Assembly: GCA_009843635.1 (NCBI GenBank)
Contig: VYDB01000030.1
Coordinates: forward strand, 1-35,011
From: Gammaproteobacteria bacterium
GTDB taxonomy: Bacteria; Pseudomonadota; Gammaproteobacteria; Pseudomonadales; Azotimanducaceae
Direction: 5' to 3'
Length of the DNA: 35,011 nucleotides
In this document: positions 1 to 6,749 of the stretch, piece by piece
Numbering within the stretch: position 1 is the stretch's first letter
How the letters are laid out: each line of letters opens with the position of its first letter
Program-made: the position numbers and the translations under genes
Notes under the pieces: generated by a model
The model's input: the letters and a program-made list of their open reading frames with translations, nothing else
What the model was told of the DNA's origin: nothing
The model's database searches: none

Positions 1-122
1 CCATGCCCCCCCACTCAGGCGTCAGCCAAAGGCGCGGGGGTGCGAGTAGTTACCTCACTGCTAGGCTGGGGTGGCTGGGTGAATCCGGCACGACCGTGGC
101 GAGCCCCTTGCACAAAGATGTC

Positions 123-152
123 GGGTTCCGCGCCAGTTAAGGCGCGGAACCC
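123..152 (+). other. Perfect 12-bp hairpin just upstream of the tRNA
   Basis: Bases 123-134 pair without mismatch with 141-152 around a 6-base AGTTAA loop, and the tRNA begins five bases later. Neither strand has a T-run after the stem, so it is not a convincing intrinsic terminator. It could be a processing signal in the tRNA precursor or the end of a transcript from outside the window. Confidence 0.5.
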
Positions 153-156
153 CAAG

Positions 157-258
157 GCCTCAGTGGCGGAACTGGTAGACGCAGGGGATTCGCACTCCCC
201 CGGAATGTTGCAGCAGAGTCTGCACGCCGTGCGGGTTCGACTCCCGCCTGGGGCACCA
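157..258 (+). tRNA. Class II tRNA with Leu-type body and CGC anticodon
   Basis: All arms can be folded: a 7-bp acceptor stem (157-163 with 248-254, one G-U pair), a 3-bp D stem (166-168 with 180-182) with a loop typical of tRNA-Leu, an anticodon stem (184-188 with 196-200), a T arm (231-247), discriminator A255 and encoded CCA at 256-258. The anticodon loop TTCGCAC has U33 and A37, which places CGC at 191-193. CGC would read the alanine codon GCG, whereas the body, discriminator A and long variable arm are those of leucine tRNA. The variable region (201-230) is 30 bases, longer than usual, and contains an inner 5-bp hairpin (209-213 with 220-224). It may be a leucine tRNA with an altered anticodon, a missense tRNA or a decayed gene. 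That it is a class II tRNA is certain; the decoding is not. Confidence 0.85.
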
Positions 259-449
259 GCCCGCCTCAACGCGGCGAAGACCGGGCAGGCCAACCCAGCC
301 TCCCAAGCGCTCGTGGAGGGAACCATGCCACCAACCGGAGCGGCGGTCAACAGCATCCGATCACACGAGCGCATCGACTCCAAGCGGGTACCCCGGACCG
401 AGGGCATAACGAACCGACACGCACCGAAGGTGCGCGTTCGCGCCCTCGC

Positions 450-466
450 ACGGCGCGAAGCGCCGT
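450..466. other. Small GC hairpin after the solute-binding protein gene
   Basis: ACGGCGC (450-456) and GCGCCGT (460-466) form a 7-bp stem with a 3-base loop, six bases past the stop codon of the minus-strand gene at 472. There is no T-run, so it may stabilise the transcript end rather than terminate it. The rest of 259-471 shows no gene. Confidence 0.3.
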
Positions 467-471
467 TCCCC

Positions 472-1347
472 TCACTCCGAGGCGGTTTCGTCAAAGGATG
501 CCGCACACCCCCGTTGCGCCGACCCTGAAGCCGCCAGCCCCTCCCAGTCCCGGGTTTCGAACCAGTAATGCCACCGTTCCGCCAACCATCCGTTGACCCG
601 GTAGTGCCGCACCCAACTGTCCAGGTAGTTCAGCGCATCCCCATCGCTTCTGCGCATCGCAATCGCCTGGGGAAGCTGGTCGAAGAGGGTATCGAAGGGG
701 CGATGCAACACATTCGGATGCTCGTGGATCGAGCGCGCCGCCATAACCTCATCGGCGGCGGTCGCGTGGGCCGCCCCGCTGGTGACGGCGTCAACCACCT
801 CGGCGTCGGTGTCGAAGGACAGCAGCATCGCCTCCGGAAACTCCCGCTTGACCAACGCCTCCGCAGTGGTGCCGCGGCGGGCGGCGAAGGTCACGTCAGC
901 GCGGTTGAAGTCCTCGACGCTGGCGAATCCGGGCGTGAGCCCGACGTTGGCGACGATGGCGGTGCCAAATTCCGAGTAGGGCACCGAGAAGTTGACCAGC
1001 AGGCTGCGCGCCGGCGTGATGGACATGCCGCTGACGATGACGTCGAACCGCCCATCGACCAGCGCTGGGATGATGTGTTGCCAATTCATGCGCACGAACT
1101 CGACGCGCACGCCGATGTCCTCAGCGAGCCGGCGGGCGAGGTCGATCTCGTAGCCGATCAGGTCGCCGCTGCGGTCGCACATGATCCAAGGCTCGAACAT
1201 GCCGACCCCGACCCTCAGCAGGGCCCGGAACCGCACGTGCTCGATCAACCCCGGCTCCCACCAGATTCGCTGGGCGGTTGCCGGGCCCGGCGCCAGCGGC
1301 AGTGCCAGCACCGCCAGGGCGATGGCCGTGTGCAGAAACCGCCTCAC
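472..1347 (-). CDS. Extracellular solute-binding protein, family 3 (amino-acid type)
   Basis: A 291-residue protein with a clear signal peptide (about residues 1-25, hydrophobic core then an Ala-X-Ala site). The mature part follows the bacterial family 3 solute-binding pattern: an early LRVGVG strand, then the stretch 'GYEIDLARRLAEDIGVRVEFV', where GYEIDLA is the family signature, followed by a 'W..IIPAL..GRFDVI.SGMSIT' segment and a later 'RRGTTAEALV' loop. It should bind an amino acid or similar small ligand in the periplasm. No ABC permease or ATPase gene lies beside it, so it is an orphan here; it could serve a transporter elsewhere or act as a sensory or enzymatic relative. The start is GTG at 1347. 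The last 25 or so residues are rich in Ala and Ser and may not be conserved. Confidence 0.85.
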   Translation of the reverse strand: MRRFLHTAIALAVLALPLAPGPATAQRIWWEPGLIEHVRFRALLRVGVGMFEPWIMCDRSGDLIGYEIDLARRLAEDIGVRVEFVRMNWQHIIPALVDGRFDVIVSGMSITPARSLLVNFSVPYSEFGTAIVANVGLTPGFASVEDFNRADVTFAARRGTTAEALVKREFPEAMLLSFDTDAEVVDAVTSGAAHATAADEVMAARSIHEHPNVLHRPFDTLFDQLPQAIAMRRSDGDALNYLDSWVRHYRVNGWLAERWHYWFETRDWEGLAASGSAQRGCAASFDETASE

Positions 1348-1350
1348 GTA

Positions 1351-1401
1351 TCACCCGGTGGCGTGGGCTTCGTCAATTTTGTCCCAGTTCATAGCCCCCA
1401 T
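1351..1401 (-). CDS. Possible 16-codon leader peptide
   Basis: An ATG at 1401, preceded by GGGAG at good spacing, opens a 16-codon frame (MGAMNWDKIDEAHATG) that stops three bases before the GTG start of the solute-binding protein gene. The layout would suit translational coupling, and the GTG has no clear ribosome-binding site of its own. This is a positional inference only. Confidence 0.25.
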   Translation of the reverse strand: MGAMNWDKIDEAHATG

Positions 1402-1781
1402 GGTAGCTCCCGCACGTGGGGATGCCTAATGCTGTGCGGCTTCCCGTGCAGAGCGTCGAAGGGGCAGGGCAGGCGTTTCGCCTCGCAGGGAGGGCATCGT
1501 GTCCTCGCCCGGATTCCCACGTCCCACAACAGCGGGGCGGCGACCTCGGCGGCTCGCATCTTCCACACCCAGGACGGTTCGCAGGTGATCCTGGTTCTCA
1601 ATGGGAACGGCCTCCTGGACAGCTTTGCGGTTCAGGTTACCGACCGCTAGCTTCCCGAACTCGCTTCGTTCGCCGTGGTGCGCTGGCGCTCATGAGAAGG
1701 GCGCCGGGGAGAAGGGCGCCGGGTCGATGTGGGTGGCTCGTTCGCCGATGATCTCGGCGACCAACCTCCCGGGCATGGCTC
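1402..1781. other. Intergenic stretch without an intact gene
   Basis: Between the solute-binding protein gene and the split-barrel protein gene I see no intact coding region. It holds one possible protein remnant (1552-1650, listed separately) and two short direct copies of 'agaagggcgccgggg' near 1695-1720. No convincing promoter or terminator was found. Confidence 0.5.
1552..1650 (+). pseudogene. Possible C-terminal remnant of a secreted, calcium-repeat-like protein
   Basis: The last 32 codons of a long plus-strand frame read like a real protein end. An 'ARIFHTQDGSQVILVLNGNG' segment followed by a short beta-type tail resembles the C-terminal secretion region of RTX or serralysin-type proteins, which have Asp/Gly loops alternating with hydrophobic strands. 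Upstream of it the frame looks like antisense noise. The match is by feel only; it may be chance. Confidence 0.2.
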
Positions 1782-2234
1782 TCAACGCGCCTCCATCCGA
1801 AACACCCACCGTCCCGGCGGCACCGGCCGGTCGGTGAGCGCCGCGAACAGCCGCCGCCGCTCGGCATCGTCCTCGATCCGTACCGCCCGCCGCTCGTAGA
1901 TCTCGATGCCGACCTTGAGCCGCACGTCCGGATTGCGGGCCACGTTCTTCGGCCAGCGCTTTGTCGCGCAGGCGTTGCACGGCACGTATAGATCGCCGTC
2001 GACGATCCATGACGTGGTGGTCACGGAGTGCGGGACGCCGTACCAAGTGGCGGTCTCGACGGAGATCTGCATGCGCCCCGGCGAACGGAAGGACCAGTCG
2101 GTGTCCTGCTCTGCGGCGAGCGGACCGCCGAGGCGCGTGCCGGGACGGCGCTCGTCCGGCTCGTACGGCACCAACAGGGCCGCAAGGTAGACGGCCGCCA
2201 GCACGGCGACGACGATGAGGACGGCTCTCTTCAT
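1782..2234 (-). CDS. Membrane-anchored split beta-barrel (PNPOx/DUF385-like) protein
   Basis: A 150-residue protein starting at ATG 2234. A longer frame runs to 2354, but its extra 40 residues are Pro/Gly-rich and would overlap the end of the amidohydrolase gene. Residues about 4-22 form one hydrophobic segment (signal anchor). The rest resembles the small flavin-binding split-barrel proteins of the pyridoxamine-phosphate-oxidase or F420-dependent reductase type: a threonine-rich strand, then 'DGDLYVPCN', then 'WPKNVARNPDVRLKV', the usual place where these proteins contact a flavin or F420 phosphate, and a final 'DDAERRRLFAAL' helix. It follows the amidohydrolase gene on the same strand after 65 bases, so the two may be co-transcribed. 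Substrate unknown. Confidence 0.65.
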   Translation of the reverse strand: MKRAVLIVVAVLAAVYLAALLVPYEPDERRPGTRLGGPLAAEQDTDWSFRSPGRMQISVETATWYGVPHSVTTTSWIVDGDLYVPCNACATKRWPKNVARNPDVRLKVGIEIYERRAVRIEDDAERRRLFAALTDRPVPPGRWVFRMEAR

Positions 2235-2299
2235 GATCGCTCCAAACGGTGAGTCTTGGCCCGTGCGCCCGGGCGATGGCGGGTATTGTGGCACTCCTG

Positions 2300-3769
2300 C
2301 TATTGCGCCATCCACTGCACCGGACGGCGCGGCTCTCCGTCCTTTATGACCCATTCCAGCTCACGGAGCGCGGAGATGCTCTTAAGCGGATCACCCCGCA
2401 CAACGATCAGGTCGGCGCGCTTGCCGACCTCGACGGTGCCGACCAGATCCTCGATGCCCATCATGCGCGCGGGCGTCACGGTGGCGGCACGGAGCACTTC
2501 GGCCGGCGTCATGCCCGCCTCGGCCATAAGCTCCATCTCCCGCAGCGCCGTCGGCCCGTGGAACATGTTCGGCATGTGCGGCCATCCGCCGCTGTCCGTT
2601 CCCATGGCGATGGGAACGCCGGCTTCGTGGTGCAGCATGAGGTTTTCCTGAAGGTTGCGGACCAAGGACTGCATTCTGCCTTCGGTGAGGTACATGTCCC
2701 CCCACCAACCCGCCAACCACTCGGGCATGTCAGGCGCGACGAGCAGGATGAACCGCTTGAAGTACAGATCCCACACCATTGGATCGCGCGCCGTTTCCCG
2801 CTCAACGGCGGGCACCGTCAGGCGCACCATGGGCGCATCGAGCAGGTCGGGCCGGTAGCGCATGGTGAAGGATTCGTAGATGTACAGCGTCGGAATGACG
2901 TGCATGTTGGCGCGACGCATCCGGTCCAGCAGTGCACCGCTTGGCCTGTCCCCTACCAAGTGCGTCAGTGCGTGCGCGCTGAGCCCGAACGCGATATTGA
3001 CGCCACGGTGGTCATCGACGTGCACATAGATCGGGCGCCCATGGTCTGCCGCGCGCTGCCGAATCACGGCGAGCATCTGCGGCGAGTGCGTGTCGTAGAT
3101 GTCGATCGGCGAGCCGTGGCCGTGCGTTGCGGCGACCTTTACGCCGACCAGATCCTCGATGCCCCCGTATTCGCGATACAGCGCGTCGACGTCGTCCGGC
3201 GTGGCTGACGCGCGCCAACGTGGCGCCCAGTATTCCGAGAGCGCCGCGCCATCCATGTAGCCGCCCGGATTGTGAAACGTGGGGCCGAGCGCCATCACCC
3301 GCGGGCCGAGGCCCCCAGCGGCCAAGTACGCCCGAATCTCGCGCAGCGCTTCCGATGCAATGGCGGCATCGAGCACCGTCGTCACGCCATTGGCCACGTG
3401 CGCCCGCAGATGGCGATGCATGAGCGCCCGACGGGCATCCGCGTTGTCCTGGCGGTGCACGGCCCCCGGGACAGCCTGGAAGTGCACGTGGCTGTCGATG
3501 AGGCCGGGCAGCACCGCCATGCCTTGCGCATCGAGCAACCGCGCATCCGGCTGCGGGGGACCGCCGATGGACACGATGACGCCATCGCGGACGTTGATCG
3601 ACGTGCGTCTGGGCGGCGCGCCGGTGCCGTCGATGAGCGAGGCGTTGATGATGGCGAGAGCGTTGCCACTCACTGCCGGATTGTCGGCGGGCTCCGCTGT
3701 GGCGCCTACTACAGCGAATGCCGCTGCAATGGCAGTCAACAAGCGCACATTAACCACGACCGTCTTCAC
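2300..3769 (-). CDS. Exported metal-dependent amidohydrolase (imidazolonepropionase/prolidase-like)
   Basis: A 489-residue protein with a signal peptide (about 1-25). Motifs of the amidohydrolase TIM-barrel superfamily appear in order: the 'GLIDSHVHF' metal motif (His94 and His96), 'GVKV' with Lys211 as the likely carbamylated ligand, metal histidines near 250 and 270, and 'GTDSGG' with catalytic Asp392. The C-terminal 'GTVEVGKRADLIVV.GDPL' closes the small beta domain. Such periplasmic members hydrolyse cyclic amides, acyl-peptides or other amide bonds; the substrate cannot be told. Length is usual for the family. GTG start at 3769. It heads a minus-strand pair with the split-barrel gene at 1782. 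Confidence 0.9.
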   Translation of the reverse strand: MKTVVVNVRLLTAIAAAFAVVGATAEPADNPAVSGNALAIINASLIDGTGAPPRRTSINVRDGVIVSIGGPPQPDARLLDAQGMAVLPGLIDSHVHFQAVPGAVHRQDNADARRALMHRHLRAHVANGVTTVLDAAIASEALREIRAYLAAGGLGPRVMALGPTFHNPGGYMDGAALSEYWAPRWRASATPDDVDALYREYGGIEDLVGVKVAATHGHGSPIDIYDTHSPQMLAVIRQRAADHGRPIYVHVDDHRGVNIAFGLSAHALTHLVGDRPSGALLDRMRRANMHVIPTLYIYESFTMRYRPDLLDAPMVRLTVPAVERETARDPMVWDLYFKRFILLVAPDMPEWLAGWWGDMYLTEGRMQSLVRNLQENLMLHHEAGVPIAMGTDSGGWPHMPNMFHGPTALREMELMAEAGMTPAEVLRAATVTPARMMGIEDLVGTVEVGKRADLIVVRGDPLKSISALRELEWVIKDGEPRRPVQWMAQ

Positions 3770-3947
3770 TCAGGTTCCGACGAGAGCAACGTGGTTAGTG
3801 TAGTGGAAGTGGAGACGGACGGCGTGCAATCAGCCGCTGGCAAAGCACGGAAAGCAGAAGCACGGTCCGAAAGATCGCAACCGGGACGCCCACCGTCGCA
3901 GTCGGCGCCGTCGGCCATCCCGCAAGCCCAAGTCCCGCTTTCGAGCC

Positions 3948-3953
3948 TATAAT
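3948..3953 (+). promoter_or_regulatory. -10 box giving a probably leaderless transcript
   Basis: A perfect TATAAT lies seven bases before the ATG at 3961, the normal distance to a transcription start, so RNA would begin at or next to the start codon. No ribosome-binding site precedes that ATG, in keeping with a leaderless message. No good -35 box is visible. Confidence 0.45.
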
Positions 3954-3960
3954 CACCCTA

Positions 3961-4686
3961 ATGAACAGGCTGAACCTTCACGACGGGCCGGCTCAAGCCG
4001 TGGGGCAGGCCGCTCGGGCCATCAGCACCCTCATTGATCTGAGCCAGGTTCTGCTTGGCGGAGGGACGGCCCTTGAGGCCCGCTGGCACCATCGCACCAG
4101 CACAGACCTGGACTTTTTCGCGACGGGCGAGGAGGTTGACGCCCTGTTTTACGACGTTGAGCGCTTCGCCTCAATGCTGGAGGATCTTTGGATCAGGGGT
4201 TGGATTAACGGGGTTCCTCCGACTGTCACGCAAAGAACTGTTTTGCACTTTGAGATTGACGGCACGCCGGTTTCCCTCGGCAGGGTGGACGGCTTCGAGG
4301 GGAACAGCGATGATGTCGAATTGCAAACCGGCATCACCTTGGCCACCAATGAAGACGTTCTAACGAAAAAGCTCGTTAACCGGCTTCTCGGCAACGGCAC
4401 GGCCACGGAGAGGGACGCCTACGATTTTCTGGTTGCCAAACATTTGGATCCCGAAGCCTTGGAGTACGCTTGGCGCAAAGTCCCCCTAGCGAACAGGGCC
4501 ACCATCACCGCAACCATCGCAAGCCGATTAAACGTTCCCGGCCCGCCCCCTGCCGAGAGTCGCGGCCTGACAGGGCTGGCCTATCCCGGCCTCGCAGAAT
4601 CCTTGTGGGAGAACTTGATCGAACTTTTTCATTCCGACCTCGACAGGATACCGCCGCTGCACGGAACCCACGAGCCCAATCCCTAA
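3961..4686 (+). CDS. AbiEii-like nucleotidyltransferase toxin family protein
   Basis: A 241-residue protein of the AbiEii/MenT nucleotidyltransferase family, the toxin half of type IV-like toxin-antitoxin systems that block growth during phage infection. The signature is complete: 'LLGGGTALEARW' (GGG motif at 33-35), then 'R.STDLDFF' with Asp49 and Asp51 as metal ligands. A later 'NEDVLTKKLVNRL' plus 'RDAYDFLVAK' is the second conserved block of the family (usually D.L..K and RD..D). It heads a plus-strand series with an unknown gene one base downstream. A normal AbiEi antitoxin is not next to it; the only AbiEi-like gene of the window is at 8764. The -10 box at 3948 suggests a leaderless message. 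Confidence 0.85.
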   Translation: MNRLNLHDGPAQAVGQAARAISTLIDLSQVLLGGGTALEARWHHRTSTDLDFFATGEEVDALFYDVERFASMLEDLWIRGWINGVPPTVTQRTVLHFEIDGTPVSLGRVDGFEGNSDDVELQTGITLATNEDVLTKKLVNRLLGNGTATERDAYDFLVAKHLDPEALEYAWRKVPLANRATITATIASRLNVPGPPPAESRGLTGLAYPGLAESLWENLIELFHSDLDRIPPLHGTHEPNP

Positions 4687-4687
4687 T

Positions 4688-5167
4688 GTGACGACCATGA
4701 AGCCTTTCAACCTTAATCTCGACCCACAGCTTGAAGTATGCCCGGACAAGGCCTTCGACACGCCCCTTGGCAACCAGCGTCCTCGTCCAATTCAATATCC
4801 GCAACTGAATCTCGATGCCCCCCAAGGCGCTGAGGCGCTCATGCGGCGCCTTTTGGCGGGCTACAGGCGCCCGACCTTGGACGAAGTCAAAAACGCGATG
4901 AGGTCCCCGAGTGAGGCCCCGCCTGCGCTGCTTCACCTGCTCGGCGAGCTTATCCGCCAACTCGACCCACTCGAGTTGGACAGCCTCATGCGCGACGCTG
5001 GCGGCTCGCCTAGGGAGGTTGCGGCCCTGATGCGCCGCACCGGCGTCGGCAAACCGATTTTGGTCACGTGGATCAACCAGTTTGCCGATGACCCCGGCTG
5101 GCACGACAGCGAGGCGTTAACCGTTTGCCTTGGGGAGTGGTGCCGCAAACGGGTGGCCAATCGCTAG
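4688..5167 (+). CDS. Unrecognised partner of the AbiEii-like gene
   Basis: A protein of 159 residues from GTG 4688, or 156 from ATG 4697. The first starts one base after the AbiEii stop codon, so the two are surely co-translated. I recognise no family. The first 50 residues are Pro/Asn/Leu-rich and probably extended. Residues about 60-150 are helical and mildly acidic, with 'LLHLLGELIRQLDPLELDSLM' and 'SPREVAALMRRTGVGKPILVTWINQF'; the latter could be a small helix-turn-helix-like or protein-binding unit. By position it could be the antitoxin or a cofactor of the nucleotidyltransferase; this is inference. Confidence 0.75.
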   Translation: MTTMKPFNLNLDPQLEVCPDKAFDTPLGNQRPRPIQYPQLNLDAPQGAEALMRRLLAGYRRPTLDEVKNAMRSPSEAPPALLHLLGELIRQLDPLELDSLMRDAGGSPREVAALMRRTGVGKPILVTWINQFADDPGWHDSEALTVCLGEWCRKRVANR

Positions 5168-5214
5168 CCGCGACCCTCGCACACTGGCCCGTTCCCAGCG
5201 ACTAAGCAACCATC

Positions 5215-6012
5215 ATGAAATCCTTCATCGTGGATGCCTTCACCAACACGGCCTTCAAGGGAAATCCCGCGGGCGTGTGCCTTGTCGAACGCCCCTTGAG
5301 CGACGAAAGGATGCTGGACATCGCAGCTGAGCTGAACCTCTCCGAAACCGCGTTCCTTCAGTCGACCCGGCAACCCGATTCGTTCTCCATCCGCTACTTC
5401 TCCCCCAAGAAGGAGATTCCGCTTTGCGGCCATGCCACGCTCGCATCGGCCAAGGTGCTCTCCGAGTTGCATCAACTCCGCAACGTGAATTTCGTGAACA
5501 TCCAAGAGATCACCCTCGCCACAAGCGTCTCTGAGGGCGGGATCTCGATGACCTTCCCGCTCTACGGCACCGTTCCGGCTGAGGCGCCCCCAAGGCTATT
5601 GGCCGCGCTTGGCATCGAGGCCATTGAAAACGCCGTGTACAACCAAGAAACGAACATACTGATGCTGGAGATTGCCGACCCCGAAGTGCTGGTCAACTTG
5701 GCACCTGATTTCGGGGCGCTCTACCGGTCGCATGATTCGATTGACGGCGTGCTGGTCACCGCGCCCGGTATGGGCGGCTACGACTTCTACTCCCGCTACT
5801 TCTGGCCTTGGGCCGGCACCAACGAAGACCCGGTGACCGGCGGCACCCACACTTTCCTCGCGCCCTACTGGTCGAAGAAGCTCGGCAAGAGGAAGCTGAG
5901 GTCATTCCAGTGCTCCCGCCGTTCGGGCTTCATGGATGTTGAGATCAAGGATGATGACATTCGCATCCGAAGCCAGGCGGTGATCGTCTTTGCGGGCGAG
6001 ATTCGGGTTTAG
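5215..6012 (+). CDS. PhzF family isomerase/epimerase-like protein
   Basis: A 265-residue protein of the PhzF (phenazine biosynthesis-like, diaminopimelate-epimerase fold) family. The family start 'VDAFTNTAFKGNPAGVC' is intact, the catalytic glutamate is Glu44 in 'LSETAF', 'CGHAT' is at 71-75, and 'GTNEDPVTGGTHTFLAPYW' carries Asp205 and the second glycine-rich loop. Members isomerise small metabolites such as dihydro-hydroxyanthranilate, but most are of unknown substrate. No other phenazine gene is present, so a phenazine role is unlikely. It follows the unknown gene at 4688 by 47 bases and may belong to the same transcript. Confidence 0.88.
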   Translation: MKSFIVDAFTNTAFKGNPAGVCLVERPLSDERMLDIAAELNLSETAFLQSTRQPDSFSIRYFSPKKEIPLCGHATLASAKVLSELHQLRNVNFVNIQEITLATSVSEGGISMTFPLYGTVPAEAPPRLLAALGIEAIENAVYNQETNILMLEIADPEVLVNLAPDFGALYRSHDSIDGVLVTAPGMGGYDFYSRYFWPWAGTNEDPVTGGTHTFLAPYWSKKLGKRKLRSFQCSRRSGFMDVEIKDDDIRIRSQAVIVFAGEIRV

Positions 6013-6053
6013 CGGAACGGCATCCGCATACGGGCGTTCGCGCGGGAGCAACC

Positions 6054-6134
6054 ATGAACATTGCCCAACCTATTTCGCAACCTTGGCAGTCAAGGTCTGA
6101 CCAAGCGGACGTATTGCGTCCAGCCCTTGCTTGA
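6054..6134 (+). CDS. Possible 26-codon leader reading frame
   Basis: An ATG at 6054 behind GGGAG opens a 26-codon frame that ends in TGA one base before the ATG at 6136. It has the best ribosome-binding site of the region, while the following methyltransferase ATG has none, so it may serve for translational coupling. It could also be the remains of an older start lost by a frameshift. Confidence 0.3.
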   Translation: MNIAQPISQPWQSRSDQADVLRPALA

Positions 6135-6135
6135 A

Positions 6136-6657
6136 ATGTTTAAGAAGGGCACACGGGGACGGGCGGTCTTGGGATCGTTTGTCTTCTTTCTGGCCGCTCC
6201 CGCTGTGATTGCCGGCGCCATTCCGTTTGCCTTGGTTGGTTGGACAATGGAGCTGCCGCTGTTGGGTCTGCCGGGCGAGCGGCTGGTGGGCATCGTGGCG
6301 GTCGGGGCGGGCCTAGTTGGCCTGCTGGATTGCTTTGCCCGCTTCGCCCTCGAAGGGCGTGGCACGCCGAGCCCGGTTGAGCAGACCGAAGTGCTGGTGG
6401 TTTCGGGCCTGTACCGGTTCGTGAGAAATCCCATGTACGTCTGCGTGCTGGCGATGGTTGCAGGGCAAGCGTTGCTCTTTGGAAAAGCTTGGCTGTTGCC
6501 GTACGCCGGGGTGCTGCTAATCGCATTCCACCTGTTCGTGACGTTCTACGAGGAGCCGAACCTCCGTCGAAGGTTTGGCACGTCGTACGAGAACTACTGC
6601 TTGCACGTACGCCGTTGGCGGCCCCGCTTGCGGCCGTGGCAAGGGACTGCTTCCTAA
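6136..6657 (+). CDS. Isoprenylcysteine carboxyl methyltransferase-like membrane protein
   Basis: A 173-residue membrane protein starting at ATG 6136; a TTG at 6061 would add 25 residues without hydrophobic content and is less likely. Three to four hydrophobic segments are visible (about 10-36, 48-65, 102-130). The family signature of ICMT/phospholipid methyltransferases is present: 'GLYRFVRNPMYVCVLA', then 'EEPNLRRRFGTSYENYCLHVRRWRP' at the C-terminus, which binds S-adenosylmethionine. Bacterial members methylate isoprenoid, lipid or small thiol substrates; this one cannot be assigned. It is the last plus-strand gene of the series starting at 3961 and faces the Rpn-like gene. Confidence 0.8.
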   Translation: MFKKGTRGRAVLGSFVFFLAAPAVIAGAIPFALVGWTMELPLLGLPGERLVGIVAVGAGLVGLLDCFARFALEGRGTPSPVEQTEVLVVSGLYRFVRNPMYVCVLAMVAGQALLFGKAWLLPYAGVLLIAFHLFVTFYEEPNLRRRFGTSYENYCLHVRRWRPRLRPWQGTAS

Positions 6658-6749
6658 CCGCCGACTCGTTGCAGGCCAATGGTCAGTTGAGTGCCGGTGG
6701 CCTCAGCGTAACATTGGAGTGTGGCGGGAAGACGCGCCCTGCGCGGACT

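Noticed and set aside
450-466. Similarity between the hairpins at 450-466 and 13627-13650 as members of a REP-like family
   Set aside because: Only two copies, with different loops and unrelated flanks; not enough to call a family.
470-483. A 14-base match (CCTCACTCCGAGGC) near 12,797-12,810
   Set aside because: A match of this length is expected by chance in 35 kb of GC-rich DNA.
568-1650. A 360-codon open frame on the plus strand across the solute-binding protein gene
   Set aside because: Most of it is antisense to a gene with clear family motifs, and its translation is low-complexity His/Arg/Val. Only its last 32 codons look protein-like and are reported separately.
2249-3208. A 319-codon plus-strand frame opposite the amidohydrolase
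   Set aside because: Antisense shadow of a gene with intact metal motifs.
6061-6135. TTG at 6061 as the start of the ICMT-like methyltransferase
   Set aside because: No ribosome-binding site at usable distance, and the extra 25 residues do not look like part of the family.
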